Positions 23,246 through 32,932 of a DNA stretch of 64,000 nucleotides are shown piece after piece. The translations under genes were made by a program, and so were the position numbers. The stretch covers positions 1,116,001-1,180,000 of the forward strand of contig JABYQU010000002.1 in NCBI GenBank assembly GCA_022264855.1, written 5' to 3'. Source of the stretch: Lenzites betulinus. Lineage: Eukaryota > Basidiomycota > Agaricomycetes > Polyporales > Polyporaceae. Numbering within the stretch: the first letter of the stretch is position 1; the number at the start of each line of letters is the position of its first letter. The notes below the pieces were generated by a model that saw nothing but the letters and a program-made list of their open reading frames with translations, did no database searches and was not told where the DNA came from.

Positions 23246-24480
23246 CAGGCTCCTACCCACCGCGCAGTTCGAGGGAAGGGCGATTTCAAGTAGCGTGCAC
23301 AGTCCGAATTCCCGACATACCTATACCGGCGCTTGCCCACTTTATCCAGTCACGTGCATTCTCTCCCAACCTTATTTCCCCTTCCCTCTCACTGGCGGCT
23401 GGCTTCAAACACAAGTAAACAACGGAGCGCGGCGAGGAGGCGCCCATAACTCGCCCCGTTTGGAAGTACAGAAACTGCGAGCGCTCTTATATTATCATTT
23501 ATTCTCCTCTCGTACGGATTGAATAGGCGGCGCATGATCACTGCGCTCGGTTGCATAGTATGCTGTGTGGTACTGAGGTGAGTGAATGCGGATAGTCGTG
23601 TATGACTACAGCGAGGACGATGGTCCAAAGACGAGCTAAGCCGCCAGTGAAAAGACCACTGGCGCAGGTGGGGACGCAACTGTAACCCACGCGCGCCGTT
23701 GCAAACACAGCGGCGCCTGAGGCCTGAGGGTGAGAGGTGGGCACGCGCTAGACATTGGAAGAGAGGTGGACGTTGAACGCCAACAAGTGTTTGAACAATG
23801 GACGGAAGGTGACGCGGTGACGGACGCGTGCGCGGTCGCTCACTTGGGTAGATCGATTTGTACTGCATAAACCTCGTCGCGCGCTGAGCGGGGAAGCAAT
23901 GTCTATCCCTAGCACTAGCGCGAGTTTGACGCATGCATTATAGCAGGCGTACGGCGCTGCACACTTGCAGCGACTCTCCCCAGCGTGCGCGGGGTTGGAC
24001 GGCATGTGTGGAACAGAGGGACAAGCCTGAGCGGGACGTTCACAGGTGTAGGCCCAATACCCAGAGCAGGTGACTACTCCAGTACAGGCGTGCGATGTGA
24101 TGTATTTTCTACGGGCGAGGGACACACGCGAGGGTTACAGAAATCTGAGAAGGTGCGCGAGGACTCCTACTTCAAATGTCGGACCCCTCTGAATCGGATA
24201 GAGCGAGCGGGATCGAAAAGAATAAACGATAATACGAGAGCGCCCACAATTTCTGCACTTCCAAACGGGGCGAGCTGCGAGCGCCCCCTGGCCGCGCTCC
24301 GTTGTTTACTCGTGTTTGATGCCAGCCGCTACTGAGAGGTGAGGAGAAATAAGGTTGGGAGATGTGTGCACGTGATGGATTTGTATGTTAGGCGCTGATC
24401 TGGGTATGTCTAGAATTCTTCTGTGTGCCGACCCACATGAGATCGCCCTCACCTCGAAGTAACGGCTGGGTTGGAGCCTG
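23246..24480. mobile_element. Non-autonomous long-TIR DNA transposon, 9-bp target duplication (Mutator-like)
   Basis: Two inverted arms of about 260 bp (23246-23504 and 24220-24480) match along their whole length, beginning CAGGCTCCTACCCA on the left and, reverse-complemented, CAGGCTCCAACCCA on the right. They include long shared blocks such as GAGTAAACAACGGAGCGCGG on the right-hand arm. The 9-mer GTCGTGCAT lies exactly before the left end (23237-23245) and exactly after the right end (24481-24489). The 715-bp interior has no ORF with coding character and no transposase motif. Long TIRs with a 9-bp duplication are typical of Mutator-like elements (family knowledge); without a transposase the superfamily call is inference. 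Confidence 0.85.
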
Positions 24481-27400
24481 GTCGTGCATACGCGGACTTG
24501 CCTCTTTCGACCGCGGAGGGGGCATTCAAACGATCATATCGATGGGCTCGGAGCGCTTCCACTCGACATCTGTTGGGAACGGGTTGCTTCACTGGTCGAC
24601 GATGCGGTTCTGTGACCGTGCACGCGTAGCGTACGGTCGCCTCCGAACGCAATGCGGGGTCAACAGACGGGGTCTGGACGTTCGCTTTGCTACCCCGCGA
24701 CCCCCCGCGCGGGGGTGCACGCCCGGTTTTGTCGGGTGGCTTGTGCTGTTCCTGTCAAGTCCCCGGTGACGAGGTTCTCTACCGCACATACAGTGCCGTG
24801 CGCTCGCTTGCGGACGACGGGTTGGCGCGGAGCTGTCTCGCTGGGCTCTTATGTCTGTCGTCCGGAGGCTCGTTCTGCTCTTGCTCCACTCGGTATGTCG
24901 TATGACCACCTCTCTCTCTGGACGCTCACACGGAACCCTGCCGACTGCGACACGGACGCCTCGTTCCACTCCTCTCGACCCTCTCGCTGCGGAAGCCACT
25001 GCCGTCGTCCAGCTCCGTGTCCCGTTCTGGTCTCCAGTTCGCGCCCCCTGCCGCACCACCATCCGCCCTTCCCCACTGCCCCGGATTCGAACCCCCCCCC
25101 GCGCGCGCTTCTCCAACTTTCAAACGTCTTCTCCGCCATCCTGTCTGTGACATGGAAGAGACCCCGTCTCGAATGCGACCACACAAATGCTCTTCTGGTG
25201 TCTTCTCTTGGGGCTGCTGGCTATGCCGCTTTGGACCTGTCCCTCGGAATGGAACCCCATGGGGGCTTGCCGGCCCTCCTTGTAACGCAAGCTACCTCCT
25301 TCTTCAGTCTACCTGCGGTTCATTATACGCTTCGCAGCCACAGAACGCGCAGCTATACAAGGCATTCTGATTACCCTTGGCGAAATTCGCTCTGAATGGA
25401 CGCACGCAGCGGGTGTAGGCTCGCGCTGAACGTTGAACCACGGACCCTGGCGTTCAGTACGCACCCCGTTTTCTGCTATCTTCTCGTCCCTCCCATGCGC
25501 CCACGAGCGAACCCTAGTCCAGGCCCTCTCTCTCCCCGTCGGCCCTCCTTCAGCCACCGCCAGGCACTGACCCCGCACACTCGGGCATGGTTTTCGTGGC
25601 GTTCAGGACGGCCGTATGTATTTCTACCGGTAAGGCAACGAAGTGCCTTCGTCTGGGGCGCAGAAGCTCTCTGGCTCGGACGGCTGCAGAGGGTGCTCTT
25701 CTCAGAACGGCCCGTGACCTAGATCCGCCGGTACTCCCTGCCGCTGTGTCCTACCGCTACCGCGACATCTGCTGTCTGGCCAGACTAGGACTCTGCTCCC
25801 AACCTCTGCCGCAGCGCGCTTATAATAATAGCGCCTCCCCGGCTACTCAGCTGCAGCTCACTTAGTGTGCCGCGGACATGTTCTACTCGCCGCCTCTCAG
25901 ACTCACTCAGACTCAAGCTGCTGCGAGAGGCGTACGCGACAGCTTCTCCCGTGAGCCTGCTCTGCGCTGGGGACGAGTGCAGTCAATTAACCACCGTTCA
26001 TTAATCCCTCACCATCAATTACGTCCAACGCACTCCCCCCGAGCCGCTGCGCGCCCACGCCCGCGTCTTCTACCAAGTTCTCGCAGCAGCAGCAGCCTCA
26101 GCGTTGTCGATCATCGATCCCTATCGCGTCGCCGCCCCTCTCGAGTCCTCGCAATCTCGCGCACGCACGCGCCAGGCTGCACGCGCACAACTCGGCTGGA
26201 TCGCCCGTCTTCTTCTGCTGCTGCCTTCTGCGCGTGTCTTCTGTGGCGCAGACGGCCGCGGGGCGCGTCCCCCCCGTCCCTCAGAATTAATATCGGTCCT
26301 CGTGTGCGGCCATCCATCGCGCCATCGATGCGCTATCGGACGCGTTTTGTGCAGCGTGGCCCGGCGGGGCGGGGGGTGTTGATGCGCTTGAAGGGAGAAG
26401 GGGACGTGCGGTGGAGCTGGGTGCTCTGCGCTGTGCGGCAGAAGATGGGCTGCTGCTTGGATGAGAGCGCGTCAATGTCGATGTTGACGTCGTCGTAGCT
26501 CAGCACAGTACTCAGTACTCAGTGCTCAGTGCCGGCTCCATCCTTCGCGTGCTGCTGCCGCGTCGGCGCACGCCCGGGATCTCAGGCTATGAATACCCAC
26601 TCAACCCGCCCACGCAGCCGAGTCAAACGCCTGCGTAAAGCGTGAAGGCACCCCACAGACTACCGCTGCTGGTGCTGCTTGCCGCTGCGGCACGCAGCGC
26701 ATCCATTCCCCCCACTCCACACTTCGCCCGTGTCCAAGCTTCAACGCTTCGCCGTGCTCTATGCTGCTGCACTTCTCCTCGCATCGCCCCTGGCACGGCA
26801 CAATCCTGGTCGCGCGACTCCCAACGGGCAATGCAATCGCCCAATCAGCCTCAGCCTCGCCCCCGCACCGCTGCGATCTGCGTCCGCGCTTCCTACAACA
26901 CATGTAGCACCTGGGCGACCTGGATGCACTAGGAGGTATCGCCGTTCCGCCCAGGCCCGCGCTGGATGCAATAGCACGACGCCGTGGCGGCTGGAACGAT
27001 GCGGCATAGGATTAATGCTGCCGTTATCGTCTGTCCTGCGTGCCGGGTAGAGCCTTACAACCGCATCGCCGGTCGTCCGATTGAATAATACATGACGTTG
27101 CTTGTCGCGCTTCGCCTTCCACGAGCCAGACTCGCAGCGCGTGCGCTATCGCCCGCGTCCGCCTTTGGACCCGGAATGCTCGTCCATCGCGGCGCAGTTC
27201 TAGTGCATGCACGGTACAGACGTGCATAGAGACCTCACAGGAATGAGGCGCCTCCTGTCTGCGTTTCGCCGATATTAAGGCTCGGCCGCTCGTATGCAGT
27301 TCAGATCGCAGGCCAGGGCCCAACTTAGACAGAGTCCTTATCTTCCAGACGGCGGCTTCACATGGAGCGGTGGGAACACGCATCGGAATGAACGGTCTCA

Positions 27401-27952
27401 GTGGCTGCGAAGCCTGGCAAGGCGATGACGTGCCGTTCTCCCGGTTGTTGCGGATGAGGCAACGCAACGCCGAGCGCAGGGGTTTGGTTCGTATGCTCGT
27501 TAAAGCTGAAACGATGATTATAACACGCCGACATCTACGGGAAGGAGATCTATGTCCATTGGACGTGCTCCCAGATAGGGCTGTACACAAAGAGAGGGAT
27601 CGCAGTGCAATGAAAACATTGGCGCACATATCGCCAGAAATACACCCATCAAGTTTGAAAGAGAGGCACAAAGGAGGAACAAGGGCCAGTCAACGAGGTA
27701 CATGGCGTGATTTGTGGATGAGATAAGGCGTCGCGGATGTAGAGAGATGTTGAGGTGACGCATATTGGTGTAGGTTGCGCATTCAGAGCGGAGGTGGCAG
27801 AGTTGATCGGAACGACCATCGGAGAGGAAGTTAAAACGCAACGCGATTGGTGAATTTGCTGAAAATTTTATTGAGCAATCATTCGAAAGCCCGGAGAGAT
27901 AGACTCACAAAATGAGTGCAAAGCTCCGGCAAGCAAGGGGCAGCGACGGAGG

Positions 27953-29487
27953 TTACATGCCGCCTCCGGAGGAGTATGCCCTGGGACGACCCATGCGTGG
28001 TCGGGCCCACTCCTTGCTCTTCCTCCGAACGTCCGAGTCGGGCGGTGCAGACGACGAAGAGATGTCCCCGAGAGCGCCGGCGAGAGAACTCGAGCTACTA
28101 CAGAAGAACGACGGCGTCGTGGCAGGATCAAGCATCGAGAGGGAGCCCCCAGGATGAGGCGCGAAGGTAACAACCCTTGGACGTTCCGATTCCAGAGCAG
28201 AGGTAGTCAATATGTCATCAACAGCTAGGCAGTCATACGAGGATACATCAGAGACACCCATCCGGTTCGCAGCGTCCTGAGGAAGAGAAGAGTCCTGAGG
28301 CGCCTCAGTCCAGCCCAGGATAGTACCCAAAGCATCCCATAGATGAGTCGAATCGTCAGATACAGATGTGTGCTGAATGTCTTGAAGCGACCGGCTCGAG
28401 GGCGTCGCTTGAGAACGCAGTGGCTTGGTTGCAAGATTGCCTAGATGCCCCCGGAGAGAACCAGAAGCGAAGCCGCCAACGGGGAGAAACTCTTCATAAT
28501 AGATTTCCAGTTGCCTAGCCATGTGAGCCTTGTACGTCCCGACACATTCCTGAACGCCTTCAGCTGGCCCGAGAACGCGAGAGAGTGTGTCATAGCAGGT
28601 TTCGCGCTTCGTCGGATCAAGCAGAGTGTCGTCATTGATCGAAAAGACAGTCTCTATCGCAGGGTCCCGGAACTTGCGCGTGTAGCCAGCAGGAGGAGGC
28701 ATTGGGAGCTTCAGCGCAGTAGTCATCTTCTTCAGGACTCGACCCGCAGAAGGGAACTCCTTGGTGTACACGCCGCTTGTGAGCGTAGCGGGGTCGACCG
28801 TGATGAGCGAATCGTGCTTCTGCCTGATGAAACGTTGACGCTCCAGAGAAGACGGGAGGACAGGCACAGGTGCGATAGCAGAAAAAAACTCTGAAGATAG
28901 TACGGGAGGTGTGAGCAGAGCCGGCGAAGAAGGGGCGCTATCGGTGGCTGCGTCGCTCAACGCAGGGCATGCGGTGACGGAGTGCACAGCAGGTGCAATA
29001 CACCGCCGGATACGCCTCTATCACCATGTTATGTGTCAGCAAGGGCGCATACAGTCAGTCTCGAGCGTATACTAACCTGCATGCGCATAGCGTCCGTTTT
29101 TTGCTCGACAGTAGCGCGCTTATCTTCTTTGGTAACTCGAAGTCCCTTGCTATGGAACCAATCGTAGATATGCCTGCGGTCGACCTTGTGGCGTTTCTGG
29201 ATCTGTTGTCGGACGGCAAAGGAGGGCATCTCGACGACTCCGTTTTGTACGTGACTCTCGAGCTCCTTAACAAGCTCGGGGCCAAGGCGGACGGCAAGCG
29301 ATTCCGGATTGACGCGACGCCTAGTCGATGCAGGTACAGGAGGAGGTGAATGACTGTGAACGAGGAGATCCCTGCTGTACGGATCCTCTGCGGCCATGCT
29401 CCTGCTAATTCGCAATGGCTCGAAGTCCGTCGGTACTGAACGCTTGACGGGGATGAAGGTGTCGCAGCTGTGTGTGGTAAGGGACAT
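27953..29487 (-). CDS. Atypical homeodomain-like protein, 491 aa
   Basis: Two exons, 29487-29077 and 29017-27953, joined in phase 0 by a 59-nt GTTAGT...GATAG intron. Residues about 65-125 look like three homeodomain helices: LGPELVKELESHV, then SFAVRQQIQKRHKV, then DRRHIYDWFHSKGLRV. The WF pair of the recognition helix is present, but the next residues are HSKG where WFxNxR is usual, so the invariant Asn and Arg are absent. The C-terminal 350 residues contain a helical region (YDTLSRVLGPAEGVQECVGT to QLEIYYEEFLPV) and Ser-rich acidic stretches suited to transcriptional regulation. It is a single gene, not the divergent HD1/HD2 pair of a mating-type locus. DNA binding is uncertain. Confidence 0.75.
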
Positions 29488-29848
29488 TTTGAACAAAAAT
29501 GTGTTGGTGCGTTGGGATGGTAGTCTTGAGGAAAATGCAGAAGAGAGGGACGGGGGATGATGGAGGTCAAGAAGAAGAAAGCGCGTCCCCTCCCTTCCTC
29601 GAGAGTCGAAATAAACCTTCACCTGCTTCACTTGTCACTAGTCACTATGTCTAGGACTCCGGTCACCCTGCTAGCAAGTATTGCTGCCGCAAGATGGTTT
29701 GCGGTGGGTCACGGCTAAGCTTAGAGTTCTCCCTCGGCTGTCCATCCCATGTCCAGGAGATCAGGATCGTCCCAAAGGCATGGCACATCGTTAAGCGTGC
29801 ATGTGATTACTGACTGCAATATATGTAAGTTACCCAAGCATCAAGGTC
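29488..29848. other. Intergenic, promoter of the homeodomain-like gene
   Basis: Lies upstream of one minus-strand gene and downstream of another. It has pyrimidine-rich runs on the minus strand just before the ATG at 29487. No ORF with coding character and no repeat. Confidence 0.5.
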
Positions 29849-31400
29849 TCAGGACGTCCGTTTCACCACCCGCTCCGTCAGCACCTCCAGCGCTGCCTTC
29901 GCGTCGCTGTCTGGTAGGACCGCCAGCACCTCTCGCGCCTTATCTGCATGCGCGCGAGCGAGATCTCGTGTACGTTCCACACCCGAAGACCTCCGTACGA
30001 GGTCTCTTGCCTGGCAAGATTTCAAGTTAGTCAGTTATCGGTGAGTGTGCGCAGGATATGCAACAGTAACATACCAGCTCGACATCGCCAGGCTGTTCGA
30101 ACTTGCGCTGGATGAGTGGGCCCAGCTCAGGATGCTCTTCCCATGCAAACAGTGCTGGTCCTGTGGCGAGACCCAACTGCAAATCGGCGCCTCCGGGCTT
30201 GCCAAGTGTGGCATCACCAGCCTCGTAATCGAGGATGTCGTCCACAAGCTGTCCTCCTATCAGCATATGTCACAAACTGAGGATTCGATTGTTGCTCACC
30301 TGGAACGCGATGCCCAAGTTGCGGCCATAAGCATAGGCCACCTCCTTCCACACCTCGCCCTCCTTGCAGCCACCCAAGACGACCGCCGCCCGCGCACCCT
30401 TCGCCATAAGGCTCGCTGTCTTCAGGTACGTCTTCTGCAGGTAGATGTTCCAGTTCTCCTGCCCCACCGTTGGCGATAAGCCCGGAAGCCCGAGCTCCTC
30501 CCCGTGCATGGCCTTCAGTTGCAAGATTTCGCCCTCAACGAGGTTCGCTATGACACTCGCAATGAGCTCGACAACCTCGTTCTCGCCCAATCGCGAGAGC
30601 GCAGCGCTGGTTCGGCCGAGCAGGAAGTCACCGGCGAGGACAGATAGCTTGTTTCCGAACGCTATAGGCGCGGACGCAGCGCCCCGACGGAGCGGCGACT
30701 TGTCGATCACGTCGTCGTGCAGCAAAGACGCGACGTGGATCATCTCTACAATCTGTGCGAGCCGCACCTGGGTCGGGAGGAGCGTCAAGGGTGCCGCGAC
30801 GCTAGGGACATGGAGCGCCGGTGGGAACGGTGGGGGAAGTGGGGGTTCGTGAGGTGGCCGGGGCGGCCGCAGAGTGAAGGATGTTTGGAACGACGCGGTA
30901 TGGTCAGGCATGCTCGGGTTCCAGTCGTTCAACACGTCCGCACGCGTTAGAGGCCGGTCAAGCTCTTCCGCCCTCCCGCCCGCGCCCTCGCACTCCGCTG
31001 CCCACTTCTTGAGGTACCAGCCGCTGCCGAGTCCATTGGTCGCTTGCGAGAACAGGAGGACCAGGAGTGGCCTGAGTTGTTTTGAGGGGTGTAAGAAATA
31101 GTATTTCGCGATTTCGGTGAGGGAGGGGTGGGACGAGCCGAGGAGGTTGAGGAGGGTTTCCCGCAGCTCCTTCAGCTGCGGCGCAACCAAAGCATGTGGG
31201 TCTGGACGAGGCGATGGCGGTTTGGGTGCGCTCGAGGTTGCGAAGAATGGCTCGTTTACAGGTGGCGCCTGCGGGTGTGCTGAGGCTGCCTTTTTCTGTT
31301 GTACGTGCACGCTGTAATTTCTATGCGCGTAAGCCCGCGTGACCGAGACCGAGGGTGGTGGGCAAGGCCGGCGAACCCCAGCAACAGCACATCGTCGCAT
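29849..31400 (-). CDS. COQ1: Polyprenyl diphosphate synthase (Coq1-type), mitochondrial
   Basis: Exons 31400-30300, 30248-30075, 30010-29849; 478 aa. The enzyme condenses isopentenyl diphosphate onto an allylic primer to make the ubiquinone side chain on the matrix face of the inner membrane. Both Asp-rich motifs are intact: DDVID at 229-233, preceded by EMIHVASLLH, and DDILD at 370-374 in LVDDILDYEAGD. The chain-elongation context KQLRPLLVLLFSQATNGLG and the FGNKLSVLAGDFLLGR block are as in hexa/decaprenyl synthases. The Arg/Ala/Pro-rich N-terminus without acidic residues fits a mitochondrial presequence. A Pro-rich insert (residues about 178-205) sits before the first motif, where family members have a variable loop. 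Chain length cannot be read from the sequence. Confidence 0.95.
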
Positions 31401-32071
31401 GACCAGCAAGGACGCTACCGCAGCGTCTAGAGGGGTGAGGGGGACGAGAGAGTGACGTTGACGTCGACAGACTCGCAGTCGTTGGAGGGTCCGGTAAGGA
31501 GGAGGCTGAGACAGCGCCCAGCGCGCGTCTCCGGCCTCCATCCTGCCCGCGCCCGCTTGTGTCTGACGTCCGGCTACAATAATTCTCACCGCCACAATGT
31601 TCACCAGAGGCCATGCCTCACTCATCGCGGAGTACAACTGGACACTCCGGCTAACAGAATAGTCGAAAGCTGTGGGCTTCCGGGCTGCACATGTATATAT
31701 AGTCAAAACGCAATAAGTACACACATTCTCGCGCCCGGGCCTCTTCGGACGTTCCGCTTTCCTGCCCGTTATAACCCGCACACGGGTGGAGCGGCTGCGG
31801 CTGATAGCAACGAGGTTTGGGAAACTCGCAAGGCATCGCGCCCAACGGCCCCGGGAGGAAATTTACATGCGGTCACCCGATGGGATGCCACGACAGAAGG
31901 GTAGTCCGCCGACCTCGAACGCGCCCAGGGGCATCCTCGTAATCCGGCTAGCTAGTCTCTCCAGGCTCCCGGTGGCAGGGCGCAAGGCTATATCCAAGGT
32001 TGTCAGGTTACGCCGAATGGAACAGCAGCCTTATGAACGTACCGCCGCCGTAAGGTAAGCTCCTACGGGGA
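31401..32071. other. Intergenic upstream of COQ1
   Basis: Includes a TATATATA run near 31690, about 290 bp before the COQ1 ATG, and a nearby AT-rich patch (31660-31725). Open frames are short and without coding character. It also carries the 3' end of the LAMTOR2-like gene. Confidence 0.5.
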
Positions 32072-32622
32072 TTAGCGTGTCCCTCTGTCGGCTCTCGGGC
32101 TTACTGGGGGAGGTGAGACAGCGAGCGTCCGGCTCAGCTGGGAGACAGGCTTCACGAGGTGTTCTACTAGCTTTCCTCCCTAGAGAAGGTTTCAGATAAC
32201 GGCATACATGGATACCCATAAGGCTCTGACCTTGATCTCTAAAACTTCCCAAGGAACACTTGCTTCAGAGCTCAGAGCGAGCAGCATGAGAGGATCATCG
32301 TCCTCCTCTTTCTTGGGAGAGTCGATGGGCAAGACGAGCAGATGACCTTGCTGAGGCGTCCAAAAGTCAGAATGCCAGTATTGAAAGCCAAACGATAGCC
32401 AAGGCAGACCTCAAAATCAACCCTCCCAATATGCTGCTCTCGGGTCTCCTGCCAAGTTTCCGTGCTGAGGCCTACTAGAACGCGTACATGATCCTTCGTC
32501 TTACTAGGATCGGAGGCGTAACAGACTAGTTCCCCCTCCGGCGTAAAGAGCGCAACTGTATGGAGACCCGGCGGAGCCAGCACGCGGGACAACAGAGTGC
32601 GAAGGTTTGCGAGGTTTAGCAT
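32072..32622 (-). CDS. LAMTOR2-like roadblock/LC7 protein (Ragulator/EGO complex), 146 aa
   Basis: Exons 32622-32410, 32350-32231, 32179-32072, all phase 0. The sequence follows the animal LAMTOR2 pattern: LNLANLRTLLSRVLAPPGLH, then VALFTPEGELVCYA, WQETREQHIGRV, GHLLVLPID, and a final helix LVEHLVKPVSQL. LAMTOR2 is one half of the roadblock heterodimer that anchors Rag GTPases and TORC1 at the lysosome/vacuole; that role is transferred. A short acidic insert (KKEEDDD) follows the central strand. The first donor is GTCTGC, a weaker form, and the last acceptor could be shifted by 9 nt in frame. Length is close to the family's usual 125 aa plus a Pro/Ser tail. Confidence 0.8.
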
Positions 32623-32932
32623 CGTCGATACGGATCATGCATGGAGTCCAATTGTAAGTGAAAGTATGGATTGGGAGTAGCAGCCTGCAGGGCACGGTGC
32701 CTGGACGATTTCGAGTAGACGCTTGTAGCGGACCCCGATCACCCATTTCCGGCGTCTTATCTCTGCCATGCGAACGTTCTGCCAGTTCAGCACGAACGAA
32801 GACGCAGCACGAAGTTGTAGGAAGTAGGAGCGAAGAGCAAGTCGTTTTATGTACATAGCATATTTATGATAAGATAGTGCAACGGGAAAGGAGGATTGCG
32901 AAGTGCCGGAACCTACGACGAACTCAGATGAA
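32623..32932. other. Short intergenic region, nothing recognised
   Basis: Lies between two minus-strand genes. AT-rich toward 32840-32880 (includes ATTTATGATAAG). No ORF or repeat of note. Confidence 0.5.

Larger units (their letters stand above)
19045..27952. other. 8.9-kb gene-poor island with transposon remnants
   Basis: No ORF here shows coding character with splice support; the longest (21375-22352, plus) is Arg/Ala/Ser/His-rich on GC-rich DNA and runs through the end of a MITE. The part from 19400 to 20600 is strongly C-rich on the plus strand. Two elements with inverted ends and target duplications are listed separately. A short tandem array of the unit ACTCAGT sits near 26500-26530. 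A perfect B-box-like GGTTCGAATCC lies on the minus strand near 25085, but no tRNA fold accompanies it. Decayed repeats without recognisable ends probably make up much of the rest (inference). Confidence 0.6.

Noticed and set aside
25080..25105. tRNA-like B box GGTTCGAATCC on the minus strand
   Set aside because: The bases around it do not form a T-stem, no A box or acceptor stem pairs at the right distance, so it is not a tRNA gene; at most a decayed SINE-like remnant.
27953..29487. Mating-type (A/HD) locus
   Set aside because: A homeodomain-like gene is present, but there is no divergent HD1/HD2 pair, and the usual flanking mitochondrial intermediate peptidase gene is absent.
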